44,090 bases of DNA from Firmicutes bacterium UBA4881 (lineage in GTDB: Bacteria; Bacillota; DTU065): positions 1-44,090 of the forward strand of contig DHDH01000010.1 of NCBI GenBank assembly GCA_002399235.1, written 5' to 3'. A program made the translations under genes and the position numbers. The first letter of the stretch is position 1. Each line of letters begins with the position of its first letter. Below are positions 1 to 7,517 of the stretch, piece by piece. The notes below the pieces were generated by a model, which was not told where the DNA came from, did no database searches, and was given only the letters and a program-made list of their open reading frames with translations.

Positions 1-5
1 TTTGC

Positions 6-791
6 TTATTCATAACGGTGGCGGCAACGGTTTTCGATTTCGTTGACACCTTCAATTGTTTTAAGAATCTCATCTACCTTATCCTTACGCTTAAGGTTAT
101 CTACGGCTCCACCTACGATAACCTTACCAGCTTCTCTATCCCAGTCAATAACATAAACTCTTCTTAGGTTAGGATCACTATCCATAGCCTCTTCTAAGGC
201 ATCAAAGATGTTCATAATAACACCTTGACCGTTTTTAAACATAAATCTGACATAAAGTGATTTCCAGAAAGCAAAAATTGTATAGCCAATAACACCGGAT
301 AAGAAAGCTGCTAAGAAGATATTAAAGTACCAAGCTAACTTAACCTTTAGAAGTCCGTAGATAAGGAAGATTACAAAAAAGAGAACCCAGGAAAAGATTA
401 AAGATATTGGTTTATCTTTTTTAAGTGCAATTGCATGATAGCGGGCATAAAACATGCCTAAAACACCTGATAGAAGCATCGCAGGAATTACACCTATTAA
501 GATTTGCTTCCAATATTGCAGAACAGGCTTCAAATAAGTTGCAGCACTGTTTGTTGCTACTTCGGCGCCTTCAGCATTAACACCAGTTGCTAGCTCTGGA
601 TTCATATTACCAATAGATACTACAACAGCAACATAACCACCAAAAATGAGGGCTACTACTAAAAGAATAATAGGCAACATAACTACACCAGCCATGAAAC
701 CTTGTCTTTGCATCTCTGCTGGATGTGATGTGGACAGAATTAATTTAGCTTTCTCGTCCTCATATAAACTTGAATCGAGATCGCGAGCCAA
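6..791 (-). CDS. Membrane protein with C-terminal BON-like segment, unknown function
   Basis: I do not recognise a named family. The 261-residue product has a charged N-terminus and four or five hydrophobic segments (about residues 32-58, 95-112, 128-148, 150-175), so it is an integral membrane protein. The last 60 residues are soluble and resemble a BON-type fold: a strand pattern around VYVIDWDREAGKVIVGG followed by a helix and VNEIENR. That assignment is inference. The start is TTG at 789-791, preceded by GGAGGTG six bases upstream; the nearby ATG at 793-795 is in another frame and closes quickly. It lies 88 bp downstream of the thioredoxin gene on the same strand with no clear terminator between, so the two may be cotranscribed. 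Confidence 0.7.
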   Translation of the reverse strand: MARDLDSSLYEDEKAKLILSTSHPAEMQRQGFMAGVVMLPIILLVVALIFGGYVAVVVSIGNMNPELATGVNAEGAEVATNSAATYLKPVLQYWKQILIGVIPAMLLSGVLGMFYARYHAIALKKDKPISLIFSWVLFFVIFLIYGLLKVKLAWYFNIFLAAFLSGVIGYTIFAFWKSLYVRFMFKNGQGVIMNIFDALEEAMDSDPNLRRVYVIDWDREAGKVIVGGAVDNLKRKDKVDEILKTIEGVNEIENRCRHRYE

Positions 792-879
792 TCATAACAC
801 CTCCGCCAAATCAAGTACTACCTAATTACATTTCTCTCTGGAAAGACATTTTCCTGCCCAAAGAAATTGAGGAAACAGT

Positions 880-1200
880 TTACAGAGCTTGTTCGACAAA
901 TGCTTTTAATTCTTTTAAAGACATTTTACCAACGGTTTCGGCAATAACTTCTCCCCTTTTGAAGAGTTTAAAGGTTGGAATGGTCATAATTCCCTGCTTA
1001 ACAGCGAGACTCATGTTTTCCTCGGTGTTAACTTTACATACTTTTATTTTGCCTGCCATTTTTTCTGCTAACTCCTCTACTATAGGTGCAACCATTCGAC
1101 AAGGCATGCACCAAGGGGCCCAGAAATCAACTAATACAGGTAAATCAGACTTAAGAACTTCATTTTCGAAGCTTTTGTCGTTAACATCTAGTAACACCAA
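880..1200 (-). CDS. trxA: Thioredoxin
   Basis: A 106-residue cytoplasmic thioredoxin, the usual family length. It reduces disulfides in target proteins and is recharged by thioredoxin reductase, which is not in the window. The active site is WCMPC (Cys31 and Cys34) after DFWAPW, and the conserved cis-proline is Pro75 in the MTIPT segment. The central dipeptide is Met-Pro where most thioredoxins have Gly-Pro, which may shift the redox potential (inference). The start is TTG at 1198-1200 or GTG at 1195-1197; AGGAGGGAG lies just upstream and fits either. A TATAAT-like box is seen at 1240-1245 on the minus strand. The DUF1540 gene is divergent. Confidence 0.93.
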   Translation of the reverse strand: MVLLDVNDKSFENEVLKSDLPVLVDFWAPWCMPCRMVAPIVEELAEKMAGKIKVCKVNTEENMSLAVKQGIMTIPTFKLFKRGEVIAETVGKMSLKELKAFVEQAL

Positions 1201-1314
1201 AAACTCCCTCCTTTTGAAAGAAGATGACTTTCCCTGTTAATTATACCTCAATAACTGTTTAGAAACAGCATACAACTTAATAATAAGGGAAGTTTAAAAA
1301 AGGAGGTGATTCTC

Positions 1315-1518
1315 TTGCCCAAAGTTAAATGTATTGTCCAAGGTTGTCATTATTGGGGTACAGGGAATAAATGTAACGCTGAGACTATCGAAGTACGTTA
1401 CACTGATAAAGCTCCTAGGCCAACAAGTGATGTTGAATTCGGCTTAATTGGTGACAAGTCTAAGGAAACAACAGAAGATACTTGTTGTGAAACATTTAAG
1501 CCTAAAGCTAAAGCCTGA
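1315..1518 (+). CDS. DUF1540 domain protein, small cysteine-rich
   Basis: A 67-residue protein with the DUF1540 cysteine pattern: CIVQGCHYW, then KCNAETI, and a C-terminal DTCCETF. DUF1540 proteins are common in spore-forming Firmicutes; the spaced cysteines suggest a bound metal, but the function is unknown. I place the start at TTG 1315-1317, because AGGAGGTGA at 1301-1309 is the ribosome site and the upstream in-frame GTG at 1306 lies inside it. The stop codon is inside the left arm of the terminator that follows directly, so this is a single-gene transcript. Confidence 0.85.
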   Translation: MPKVKCIVQGCHYWGTGNKCNAETIEVRYTDKAPRPTSDVEFGLIGDKSKETTEDTCCETFKPKAKA

Positions 1519-1540
1519 GGGGATTTCCCTCAGGCTTTTC
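1510..1540 (+). terminator. Intrinsic terminator after the DUF1540 gene
   Basis: A perfect stem AAGCCTGAGGG / CCCTCAGGCTT with a short loop is followed by TTTTC. It starts inside the final codons of the DUF1540 gene. Confidence 0.9.
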
Positions 1541-1577
1541 ATTCCCTCAAAATTAGCTACAACCTTTATTCGGTTCT

Positions 1578-2354
1578 TTATCTAGGAATAACTTCAATTG
1601 CCGCTATTTCATCGCCATAAACAAGCGAAGGATAAAAGACAGCTAAGTTATTTTCACAGCCTTTAAGATTATAGATACGATCTAGATAGTGTCGATAACA
1701 AAACATGATCTTACTGTGTTCAGAAGCATTTATATTGGCATAGATTATGACTGGTTTAAAGTTCTTCACTAGTACTCCAGTACCGCGATTATTAGCTGAC
1801 TCTTCGTAATTTCTATAAAACCTTTTAAACTCTAAGAGAGCCATTTTTATTCCTTTGGTATCAACTGTTACATTAATAGGAAAATCATCTCCCTGTAAAA
1901 CAGGTCCTTCTGGCTTTTCTAACTCGTAATAAAACCTATCGATAACTAGCTCTGGTGTTACCTTTTCATCTTTTGCTACCACAATATCTTCTACACCTGC
2001 TGTAATAACCACACCACTTTGTCTTTGGTAAGTTATCACATGGAGAGCATACTCTCCTACTGGAACTTTGATTTCAAACTCCAGTTCTGACTGGTCTTCT
2101 GGGATAGGATAATCTTTCTTAACTTTCCTTTGCTCGTTAAAGATAAGTACTCGGACATTCGTAGCTTCTAGAGGGAGATTGTTTTTACTGGTAGCAAACT
2201 TTTCTGGCTCAAAATGTATAGAACCTGCTTTTTGCAAGTTAAGTTCTAGTGTACCAAACTCTCTCGGTACTTCGCTAATCACGAAGGAAACTATACTATA
2301 AACAATCAACGCAGAAAATATAAAAATTATTCCCATAGCGAGCTTACGATTCAC
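1578..2354 (-). CDS. Membrane-anchored extracytoplasmic protein, unknown
   Basis: I do not recognise the family. The 258-residue product has one N-terminal hydrophobic helix (residues 6-27, uncleaved anchor or signal peptide) and a beta-rich remainder. Residues 35-130 look like an Ig- or transthyretin-like module, with the phrase VPVGEYALHV typical of such folds. The C-terminal part carries two cysteines (FCYRH and KGCENN) that could pair outside the cell. The GTG start at 2352-2354 has AAGGAGG seven bases upstream. It is a monocistronic minus-strand gene downstream of the nfnA-like gene and is separated from it by a terminator. Confidence 0.7.
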   Translation of the reverse strand: MNRKLAMGIIFIFSALIVYSIVSFVISEVPREFGTLELNLQKAGSIHFEPEKFATSKNNLPLEATNVRVLIFNEQRKVKKDYPIPEDQSELEFEIKVPVGEYALHVITYQRQSGVVITAGVEDIVVAKDEKVTPELVIDRFYYELEKPEGPVLQGDDFPINVTVDTKGIKMALLEFKRFYRNYEESANNRGTGVLVKNFKPVIIYANINASEHSKIMFCYRHYLDRIYNLKGCENNLAVFYPSLVYGDEIAAIEVIPR

Positions 2355-2433
2355 CTAAAGACCTCCTTATTTGCTCTCTACCTCCAATTTCATCTTATTG
2401 TAATAAGTTCCTTTTTTAGTGTTTTTGCCTATA

Positions 2434-2473
2434 AAAATAGCTAGCAGTCTCGCTGCTAGCTACCTATTTTTAC
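2434..2473 (-). terminator. Terminator of the fthC-ndk-nfnA-like operon
   Basis: The inverted repeat CTAGCAG / CTGCTAG, extended by AAAATAG on one side, has a 5-base loop and a U-run on the minus-strand side. It lies 25 bp below the stop of the ferredoxin-NADP reductase-like gene. Confidence 0.85.
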
Positions 2474-2499
2474 TCACTTAAGCAAACTCTTAGAGTCAC

Positions 2500-3384
2500 T
2501 TATTTATTTTGTGTTTTTTCTAATTCATCAGCTGCTTTTTGCAAATTACAGACATGATTCTCATAATACTTTAATGATTCTTGTTCTTGATCTCTATAAA
2601 AACGTTGACGGCGCAAGATCTCATCAAAATCTACTTCATGAGCATCAAAATCGGGGCCATCTACACAAGTAAACTTAGTCTCTCCGCCTACAGTTACGCG
2701 ACAACCGCCACACATACCAGTGCCATCAATCATTAACGAGTTAAGACTAACCATAGTAGGAACATTAAATTCTCTAGTCACTTTTTCAACAGCTGCCATC
2801 ATAGGTACAGGTCCTATAGCGATAACCATTCCTTCTTGAGCTTTGGTTTCAGCTAGAAGTTCACGCAGTACATCGGTAACAAAACCTTTTCTACCTACAC
2901 TACCATCATCAGTGGCAAAAAGAAGGCGATCAGATACCTGACTCAATTCTTCTCTGAGAATAAGTAAATCGCGGTTTCTCGCCCCAGAAATTGTTATAAC
3001 TTCATTACCTAAATCATGAAGAGCAACTAATATAGGATACAAGGGAGCTGCTCCTAACCCTCCTGCTATTCCAATGACTGGTCCATTGTATTTATCGAGA
3101 GGAAAGGGCTTTCCTAAAGGACCTAAAAGATCTTTTAGTTCTTCGCCTGCTTGTACATTACCTAATTCTTTCGTAGATTTACCTACTTCCTGAATTATTA
3201 AATCAACCCAACCTTCTCTAGCGTCCCAATCCACTAAAGTGAGGGGAATCCTTTCACCTGTATCTTTATAACGCAAAATAACAAAGTTACCTGGGCGAGC
3301 TTTGGAGGCAATTAAAGGGGCTTCGACCCTTAGACTAAAAATAGCTGGAGCAATGTACTCTTTTTTAATAATTTTATAACCCAT
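2500..3384 (-). CDS. Ferredoxin-NADP+ reductase alpha-like flavoprotein (NfnA / SudB type)
   Basis: This is a 294-residue FAD/NAD-binding reductase of the NfnA / sulfide dehydrogenase beta / PyrK-like family. The FAD module is residues 1-100 (RPGNFVILRY, then IPLTLVDWD), followed by the NAD-binding segment GIAGGLGAAPLYP at 105-117. Asp220, Cys225, Cys228 and Cys240 match the Asp-Cys3 [2Fe-2S] ligand set of NfnA. In Nfn the partner subunit is a GltD/GltA-like NfnB, usually encoded next door; here the next gene is unrelated, so the partner must be elsewhere or differ. The ATG has AAGGTG seven bases upstream. It is the last gene of an operon with ndk (26-bp gap) and fthC. Confidence 0.87.
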   Translation of the reverse strand: MGYKIIKKEYIAPAIFSLRVEAPLIASKARPGNFVILRYKDTGERIPLTLVDWDAREGWVDLIIQEVGKSTKELGNVQAGEELKDLLGPLGKPFPLDKYNGPVIGIAGGLGAAPLYPILVALHDLGNEVITISGARNRDLLILREELSQVSDRLLFATDDGSVGRKGFVTDVLRELLAETKAQEGMVIAIGPVPMMAAVEKVTREFNVPTMVSLNSLMIDGTGMCGGCRVTVGGETKFTCVDGPDFDAHEVDFDEILRRQRFYRDQEQESLKYYENHVCNLQKAADELEKTQNK

Positions 3385-3410
3385 TTAAAGGCACCTTCTT
3401 TCCTGATATC

Positions 3411-3815
3411 TTAACAACCAAAGAAACGAGCAATTTCAGCCTTAACACTTGCTTCAGAATCTGAGGCATGCACCACATTAAAAGGAAGTACAGAACCAAA
3501 ATCGCCCCTGATAGTACCGGGAACTGCTTCCAAGGGGTTAGTGCAGCCAATTAGATTTCTAACTGTTTTAATAGCCTCTTCACCCTCTAAAATCATTAAT
3601 ACTACTTCCGAACAAGTAAAAGCATCGATAATACCTTGAAAATATGGTTTATCACTTTGATGACTGTAATGAATTTCAGCTAGTTCACGAGAGATTTTCT
3701 TGACTGCTAAAGCTTTAACTTTTAAGCCTTTCTTTTCAAAGCGACTAATTATTTCGCCAATTAAGCCTTTTTTTACTCCTTCAGGCTTTATAATCACTAA
3801 AGTTTCCTGTATCAT
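3411..3815 (-). CDS. ndk: Nucleoside-diphosphate kinase
   Basis: This 134-residue enzyme moves the gamma-phosphate of ATP to NDPs through a phosphohistidine, keeping NTP pools balanced. The N-terminal TLVIIKPEGV is the family's ATP-lysine segment, and the active histidine is His116 in NVVHASDS; the usual glycine after the histidine is alanine here. Length is normal for the family. The ATG overlaps the fthC stop as TAATG, which implies translational coupling. Confidence 0.96.
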   Translation of the reverse strand: MIQETLVIIKPEGVKKGLIGEIISRFEKKGLKVKALAVKKISRELAEIHYSHQSDKPYFQGIIDAFTCSEVVLMILEGEEAIKTVRNLIGCTNPLEAVPGTIRGDFGSVLPFNVVHASDSEASVKAEIARFFGC

Positions 3816-4366
3816 TATCTTAGCTCCTTCCTATAAATCCTACTTTCACTTATAACAACATCAACTGGGATATCGTGTTCTTCTCTAGGCAACTGGGGTA
3901 GCCAAAAACGTTCTGGAACTAACCCCACTTTAAGCCCTTTTACCTTAGGTAATAGTTTATCATAATAACCGCCACCATAACCTAATCTGTACCCAGAATA
4001 ATCGAAAGCTATACCAGGTACTATAACTAGATCTACTTCCCCAGGCTCTATTTCTTTTTCGCTTATAGGTTCTAGTATGTTCATAACTCCTGGCTTAAGT
4101 TCCTCAAGGGATTTCACAACTATTAAACGCAAATTACTACCAGCTACTTTAGGAAAAACTAATCTTTTTTCCTCTACATAATCCCAGATAAAAGAGGTAT
4201 CTACCTCCCATGGTAAAGAAGCATAAACCATAACTGTATTAGCTTTATTAAATTGTTCTAAGCTAACTAGCTGAGCCTGTATTTTTTGATTAATTGTACA
4301 TAAGATCTCTGGAGAAAGACTTTTCTTTTCATGTAAAAGGCTAGCTCGTAATGTTTTTTTATCCAT
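3815..4366 (-). CDS. 5-formyltetrahydrofolate cyclo-ligase
   Basis: This 183-residue enzyme converts 5-formyl-THF to 5,10-methenyl-THF with ATP in one-carbon metabolism. The signature LGYGGGYYD is at residues 128-136, and the N-terminal basic segment is typical of the family. It is the first gene of the fthC-ndk-nfnA-like operon on the minus strand. The start is ATG with TGGGGAA upstream, and the stop overlaps the ndk start by one base. Confidence 0.94.
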   Translation of the reverse strand: MDKKTLRASLLHEKKSLSPEILCTINQKIQAQLVSLEQFNKANTVMVYASLPWEVDTSFIWDYVEEKRLVFPKVAGSNLRLIVVKSLEELKPGVMNILEPISEKEIEPGEVDLVIVPGIAFDYSGYRLGYGGGYYDKLLPKVKGLKVGLVPERFWLPQLPREEHDIPVDVVISESRIYRKELR

Positions 4367-4477
4367 TAGTTTTCCCCACCCCCAAGAGTCTTTCTGTTAG
4401 TATTGCTCAAAAGGGTGATATTTGTCAATATTTATGTAACTAGTTTCTGATTCCCTAGTAAAGTGAGGTGTTAAATT

Positions 4478-5542
4478 ATGAAAACAGAACCTCGATGGCT
4501 GCAATACCGCTGGGTAATTGTTATTATTCCTCTCATAATATTGAGCTTTATCTACCGCAGCCAACTACTGCAAGCTCTAACACCCTTCTTTCTCGCTGTG
4601 ATTATTGCGAGTATGATTGAACCACTAATTACTTTTTTCCAAAATAAATTACGGTTTAGAAGAATGCCTGCTGCTTTAATTAGCCTTTTACTAGCAGTTT
4701 GTGTATTAGCCTATATAATTACTCTAGTTCTTATTAATGGTGTCAATCAGATTTGGGCACTAGCATCCCAACTACCAAAAAACCAACAGTATTTAGTTAA
4801 CGAAATTTCCACCTTCTTTACTAACTTAAAAAATCTCTACCCAGCACTTTCTGAAGAATCAATGAAAGTACTAGAATCAATCCTTAGTAATGTTTTTAGT
4901 TCTTTGCAAGGAATTATTAGTGTTGTTATTAATCGGATCTTGGCTTTTACAGCTTCGCTTCCTAATGTGTTTATCGTTTTACTCATAACCTTTTTAGCTA
5001 CTTATTTTATCTCTAAAGACAAAAAAACCATTACCCATTCTATAATTAGAAGAGTCCCACCTAAATGGCGTAAAGATTTTAGTTTTGCTGCCGGGCGCGC
5101 TATCAAGGAGATAATTGGTTTTATCAAAGGCCAGATCTTTCTTAGCTTTATTACTCTAGCCCTCAGTGCACTATTTATGGCTTTTTTCATTAAAAGCCCT
5201 TATTGGATGCTCTTATCTATAGTTCTAGCTCTTCTAGATGCAATTCCTGTAATGGGCCCCGGACTAATCTTGATGCCTTGGGCGATTATAGCGTTATTTA
5301 CTGGTCACATTAAGGTAACTTGGATTTTAGTTATTTTATATGTATTAATTATTGTCTTACGCCAAACATTGCAACCTAAGATATTAGGTAACTATACTGG
5401 TATCCATCCTCTTTTAATGCTTTTTAGCATATATGCGGGATTAATCCTCTTTGGTATCTGGGGTTTGTTTATTGGTCCAATTCTAGTTATAATGATTAGA
5501 GCTTTTTGGGGTTTTCTAAAAAACATTCAAAAACAAGCTTAA
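4478..5542 (+). CDS. ytvI: YtvI-type sporulation membrane protein (AI-2E transporter family)
   Basis: A 354-residue polytopic protein of the AI-2E transporter superfamily (PF01594). Hydrophobic helices are near residues 13-30, 33-50, 65-88, 155-178, 215-240 and 240-345, and a soluble loop sits at about 90-150. The C-terminal phrases DAIPVMGPG and QPKILGNYTGIHPL are diagnostic of the family, and length and layout fit the sporulation-linked YtvI branch. YtvI's exact substrate is not known. It is a plus-strand single gene, divergent from fthC, and ends in its own terminator. It supports a spore-forming host. Confidence 0.82.
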   Translation: MKTEPRWLQYRWVIVIIPLIILSFIYRSQLLQALTPFFLAVIIASMIEPLITFFQNKLRFRRMPAALISLLLAVCVLAYIITLVLINGVNQIWALASQLPKNQQYLVNEISTFFTNLKNLYPALSEESMKVLESILSNVFSSLQGIISVVINRILAFTASLPNVFIVLLITFLATYFISKDKKTITHSIIRRVPPKWRKDFSFAAGRAIKEIIGFIKGQIFLSFITLALSALFMAFFIKSPYWMLLSIVLALLDAIPVMGPGLILMPWAIIALFTGHIKVTWILVILYVLIIVLRQTLQPKILGNYTGIHPLLMLFSIYAGLILFGIWGLFIGPILVIMIRAFWGFLKNIQKQA

Positions 5543-5551
5543 GCCAGTTAA

Positions 5552-5584
5552 AAGATTGCTCCTTAGGGGCAATCTTTTTTTTTA
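5552..5584 (+). terminator. Terminator of ytvI
   Basis: Stem AAGATTGCTCC / GGGGCAATCTT (one G-T wobble) with a 3-base loop, followed by a long T-run. Confidence 0.92.
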
Positions 5585-5585
5585 C

Positions 5586-5621
5586 CAAATAAAAGGCTGT
5601 TAGCTCTAGCTAACAGCCTTA
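5586..5621 (-). terminator. Terminator of the murQ operon
   Basis: Inverted repeat AAGGCTGTTAG / CTAACAGCCTT, followed on the minus strand by TTTATTTGG. It sits back-to-back with the ytvI terminator between two convergent genes. Confidence 0.9.
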
Positions 5622-5631
5622 AACAAAGTAC

Positions 5632-6537
5632 TTATTTTTTCTTCAGAGTAATAGCTTTACGCACATAGCCATCGGCTAATTCCAATAATTGTTTAGCTTC
5701 TGTTGCTTCCACCTCTGCTAATATGCTTACTATAGCTATTTTAGTGGAACCACAGTCCTTTAGAGCTTTAGTAGCTATTTCCGGGGAACAGTTGGTTGCT
5801 TTTTGAATAATTCTAACTGCTCGATCTACTAATTTAGCATTAGTCATTTGGACATCTACCATTAAATTGCCAAATACCTTGCCTATTTGCACCATAGAAG
5901 CAGTTGTTAGCATGTTTAAAACCATCTTTTGAGCAGTACCTGCTTTTAATCTCGTTGAACCTGTTAAGACCTCTGGTCCAACAACAGGAGCAATGGTAAT
6001 CTGGGCTACTTTAGTCATAGCCGATTCAGGGTTACAAACTACAGCAATAGTTGTTGCACCTACTTCATTGGCAGCCTCTAAAGCACCAATTACATAGGGA
6101 GTTCTACCACTAGCCGCAACGCCTACTACAACGTCTTTAGAAGTGATCTTTCTTTTTAAAAGGTCATTTCTGCCTAAAGAAGCATCATCTTCCGCATTTT
6201 CGACAGCTTTGATATAGGCACTGTCACCGCCAGCCATAATAGCTTGCACCATCTCTGGCTCGACCCCAAAAGTTGGTGGACATTCGCTAGCATCCAAAAC
6301 CCCTAATCGGCCACTAGTGCCCGCACCTACATAAAAAAGTCGACCACTAGATTTAAATGCCACCACTATTTTATCTACGGCTTTAGCTATATTAGGTATC
6401 TCTTTCTCTACAGCTAAAGCTACTGTTTTATCCTCTTCATTCATAGCTTGTATAATTTCAGCAGAATTCATAGTATCCAAATTGGTATATTTTAGATTTT
6501 GCGTTTCTGTAACTAAAGCCCCCAAATTTTCTTTCAT
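5632..6537 (-). CDS. murQ: N-acetylmuramic acid 6-phosphate etherase
   Basis: This 301-residue enzyme cleaves the lactyl ether of MurNAc-6-phosphate to give GlcNAc-6-phosphate and D-lactate in peptidoglycan recycling. The SIS-domain sugar-phosphate motif GAGTSGRLG is at residues 71-79, and DASECPPTFG (catalytic Glu85 by analogy with E. coli MurQ) is at 82-91. Length is normal. The ATG overlaps the upstream kinase stop (TAATG), so the kinase supplies the substrate of this enzyme in one operon. Confidence 0.97.
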   Translation of the reverse strand: MKENLGALVTETQNLKYTNLDTMNSAEIIQAMNEEDKTVALAVEKEIPNIAKAVDKIVVAFKSSGRLFYVGAGTSGRLGVLDASECPPTFGVEPEMVQAIMAGGDSAYIKAVENAEDDASLGRNDLLKRKITSKDVVVGVAASGRTPYVIGALEAANEVGATTIAVVCNPESAMTKVAQITIAPVVGPEVLTGSTRLKAGTAQKMVLNMLTTASMVQIGKVFGNLMVDVQMTNAKLVDRAVRIIQKATNCSPEIATKALKDCGSTKIAIVSILAEVEATEAKQLLELADGYVRKAITLKKK

Positions 6538-7502
6538 TATGGCTCCTCCCTTTTCTCCTTAGAAAGGTTTCTCAATTTCGCTAGAGCTTCTTCACTTAAT
6601 TTGGGCTCAATCATTAAAGCCGCACCAACTGCTGGTTCATGTTTACAAGGACCAATATTCGCCTTAGGGCAACTCGCTTTAACCTGTTCGGTAAACGGCT
6701 GTAGGACAAAGTCCCCTGCTTTAAATACGCCACCAATAAGGCCAATAGGAAACTCCTCATTAGTTAAACCTAATTTATTAGCAACTGTGACAGTAGCTAA
6801 AGCCAATTCCCTACCTGCATCATTTAAGATAGAAATAGCCAATGTATCGTTTTCTTTACGGGCTAAATCAGCAACTTTTCTAGTTAAACCAGCGACCTGC
6901 TGTCTAATAGGTGGGTGTTCGTAGATTACTTGAACCAAATCATCTTGGTTATCGCAAGCAAAGTAATCGAGAACTACTTGAGGAAGCTTAGAAGAGATAG
7001 CTCGACCATCGTAAGAGCGACAAGCTTCGATCATCGCCCGTCTACCAATATAGTAGCCCGAGCCCTCGTCGCCAAGTAGATAACCCCAACCACCGGCTCG
7101 TGACTCGATACCTTTTTTTACCCCATAGGCAATGGAACCAGTACCAGCTATTGTAGCTATACCATCACTACCTTCGGTGGCTGCCATTAAAGCAATATAA
7201 GCATCGCTATTTAAAATGAAGTCCCAACCTCTGGCTCTTAATCCTTCGGTAATGATCCGTTTATCATTTTCGCGACCCGCTCCAGCAACGCCAATTGCTA
7301 TCTTGACCTCTTTAGGAAGTAGATCTTTTTTATAACAAAGATCGTAAACCACATTTTCGATATTTTTTACTGCCGTATCTAAACCAACACTTAAAAAATT
7401 ACTGGGCCCAGATTCGCTACGGGCAACAATCTCACCTGCATCGTTAATTAAAACACCTGCAGTTTTAGTTCCGCCACCATCAATGCCTATACGCCATAAC
7501 AT
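6537..7502 (-). CDS. BadF/BadG-type amino sugar kinase (MurK/NagK-like)
   Basis: A 321-residue ASKHA-fold kinase. The phosphate-1 motif is IGIDGGGTKT (residues 5-14), phosphate-2 is ATIAGTGSIAYG, and GGWGYLLGDEGSGYYIG is typical of N-acetylglucosamine kinases of the BadF family. Because it directly precedes murQ, it most likely phosphorylates MurNAc and/or GlcNAc at O6, as the MurK enzyme of Clostridium does. I choose the ATG at 7500-7502: GGAGG lies eight bases upstream, and the in-frame GTG codons before it form part of that site. It starts 16 bp after the DUF2325 gene's stop. Confidence 0.92.
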   Translation of the reverse strand: MLWRIGIDGGGTKTAGVLINDAGEIVARSESGPSNFLSVGLDTAVKNIENVVYDLCYKKDLLPKEVKIAIGVAGAGRENDKRIITEGLRARGWDFILNSDAYIALMAATEGSDGIATIAGTGSIAYGVKKGIESRAGGWGYLLGDEGSGYYIGRRAMIEACRSYDGRAISSKLPQVVLDYFACDNQDDLVQVIYEHPPIRQQVAGLTRKVADLARKENDTLAISILNDAGRELALATVTVANKLGLTNEEFPIGLIGGVFKAGDFVLQPFTEQVKASCPKANIGPCKHEPAVGAALMIEPKLSEEALAKLRNLSKEKREEP

Positions 7503-7517
7503 GTAATTCACCTCCAC

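Noticed and set aside
770..1240. 156-codon plus-strand frame opposite trxA
   Set aside because: It is antisense to a clear thioredoxin gene, has no family resemblance and no sensible ribosome site.
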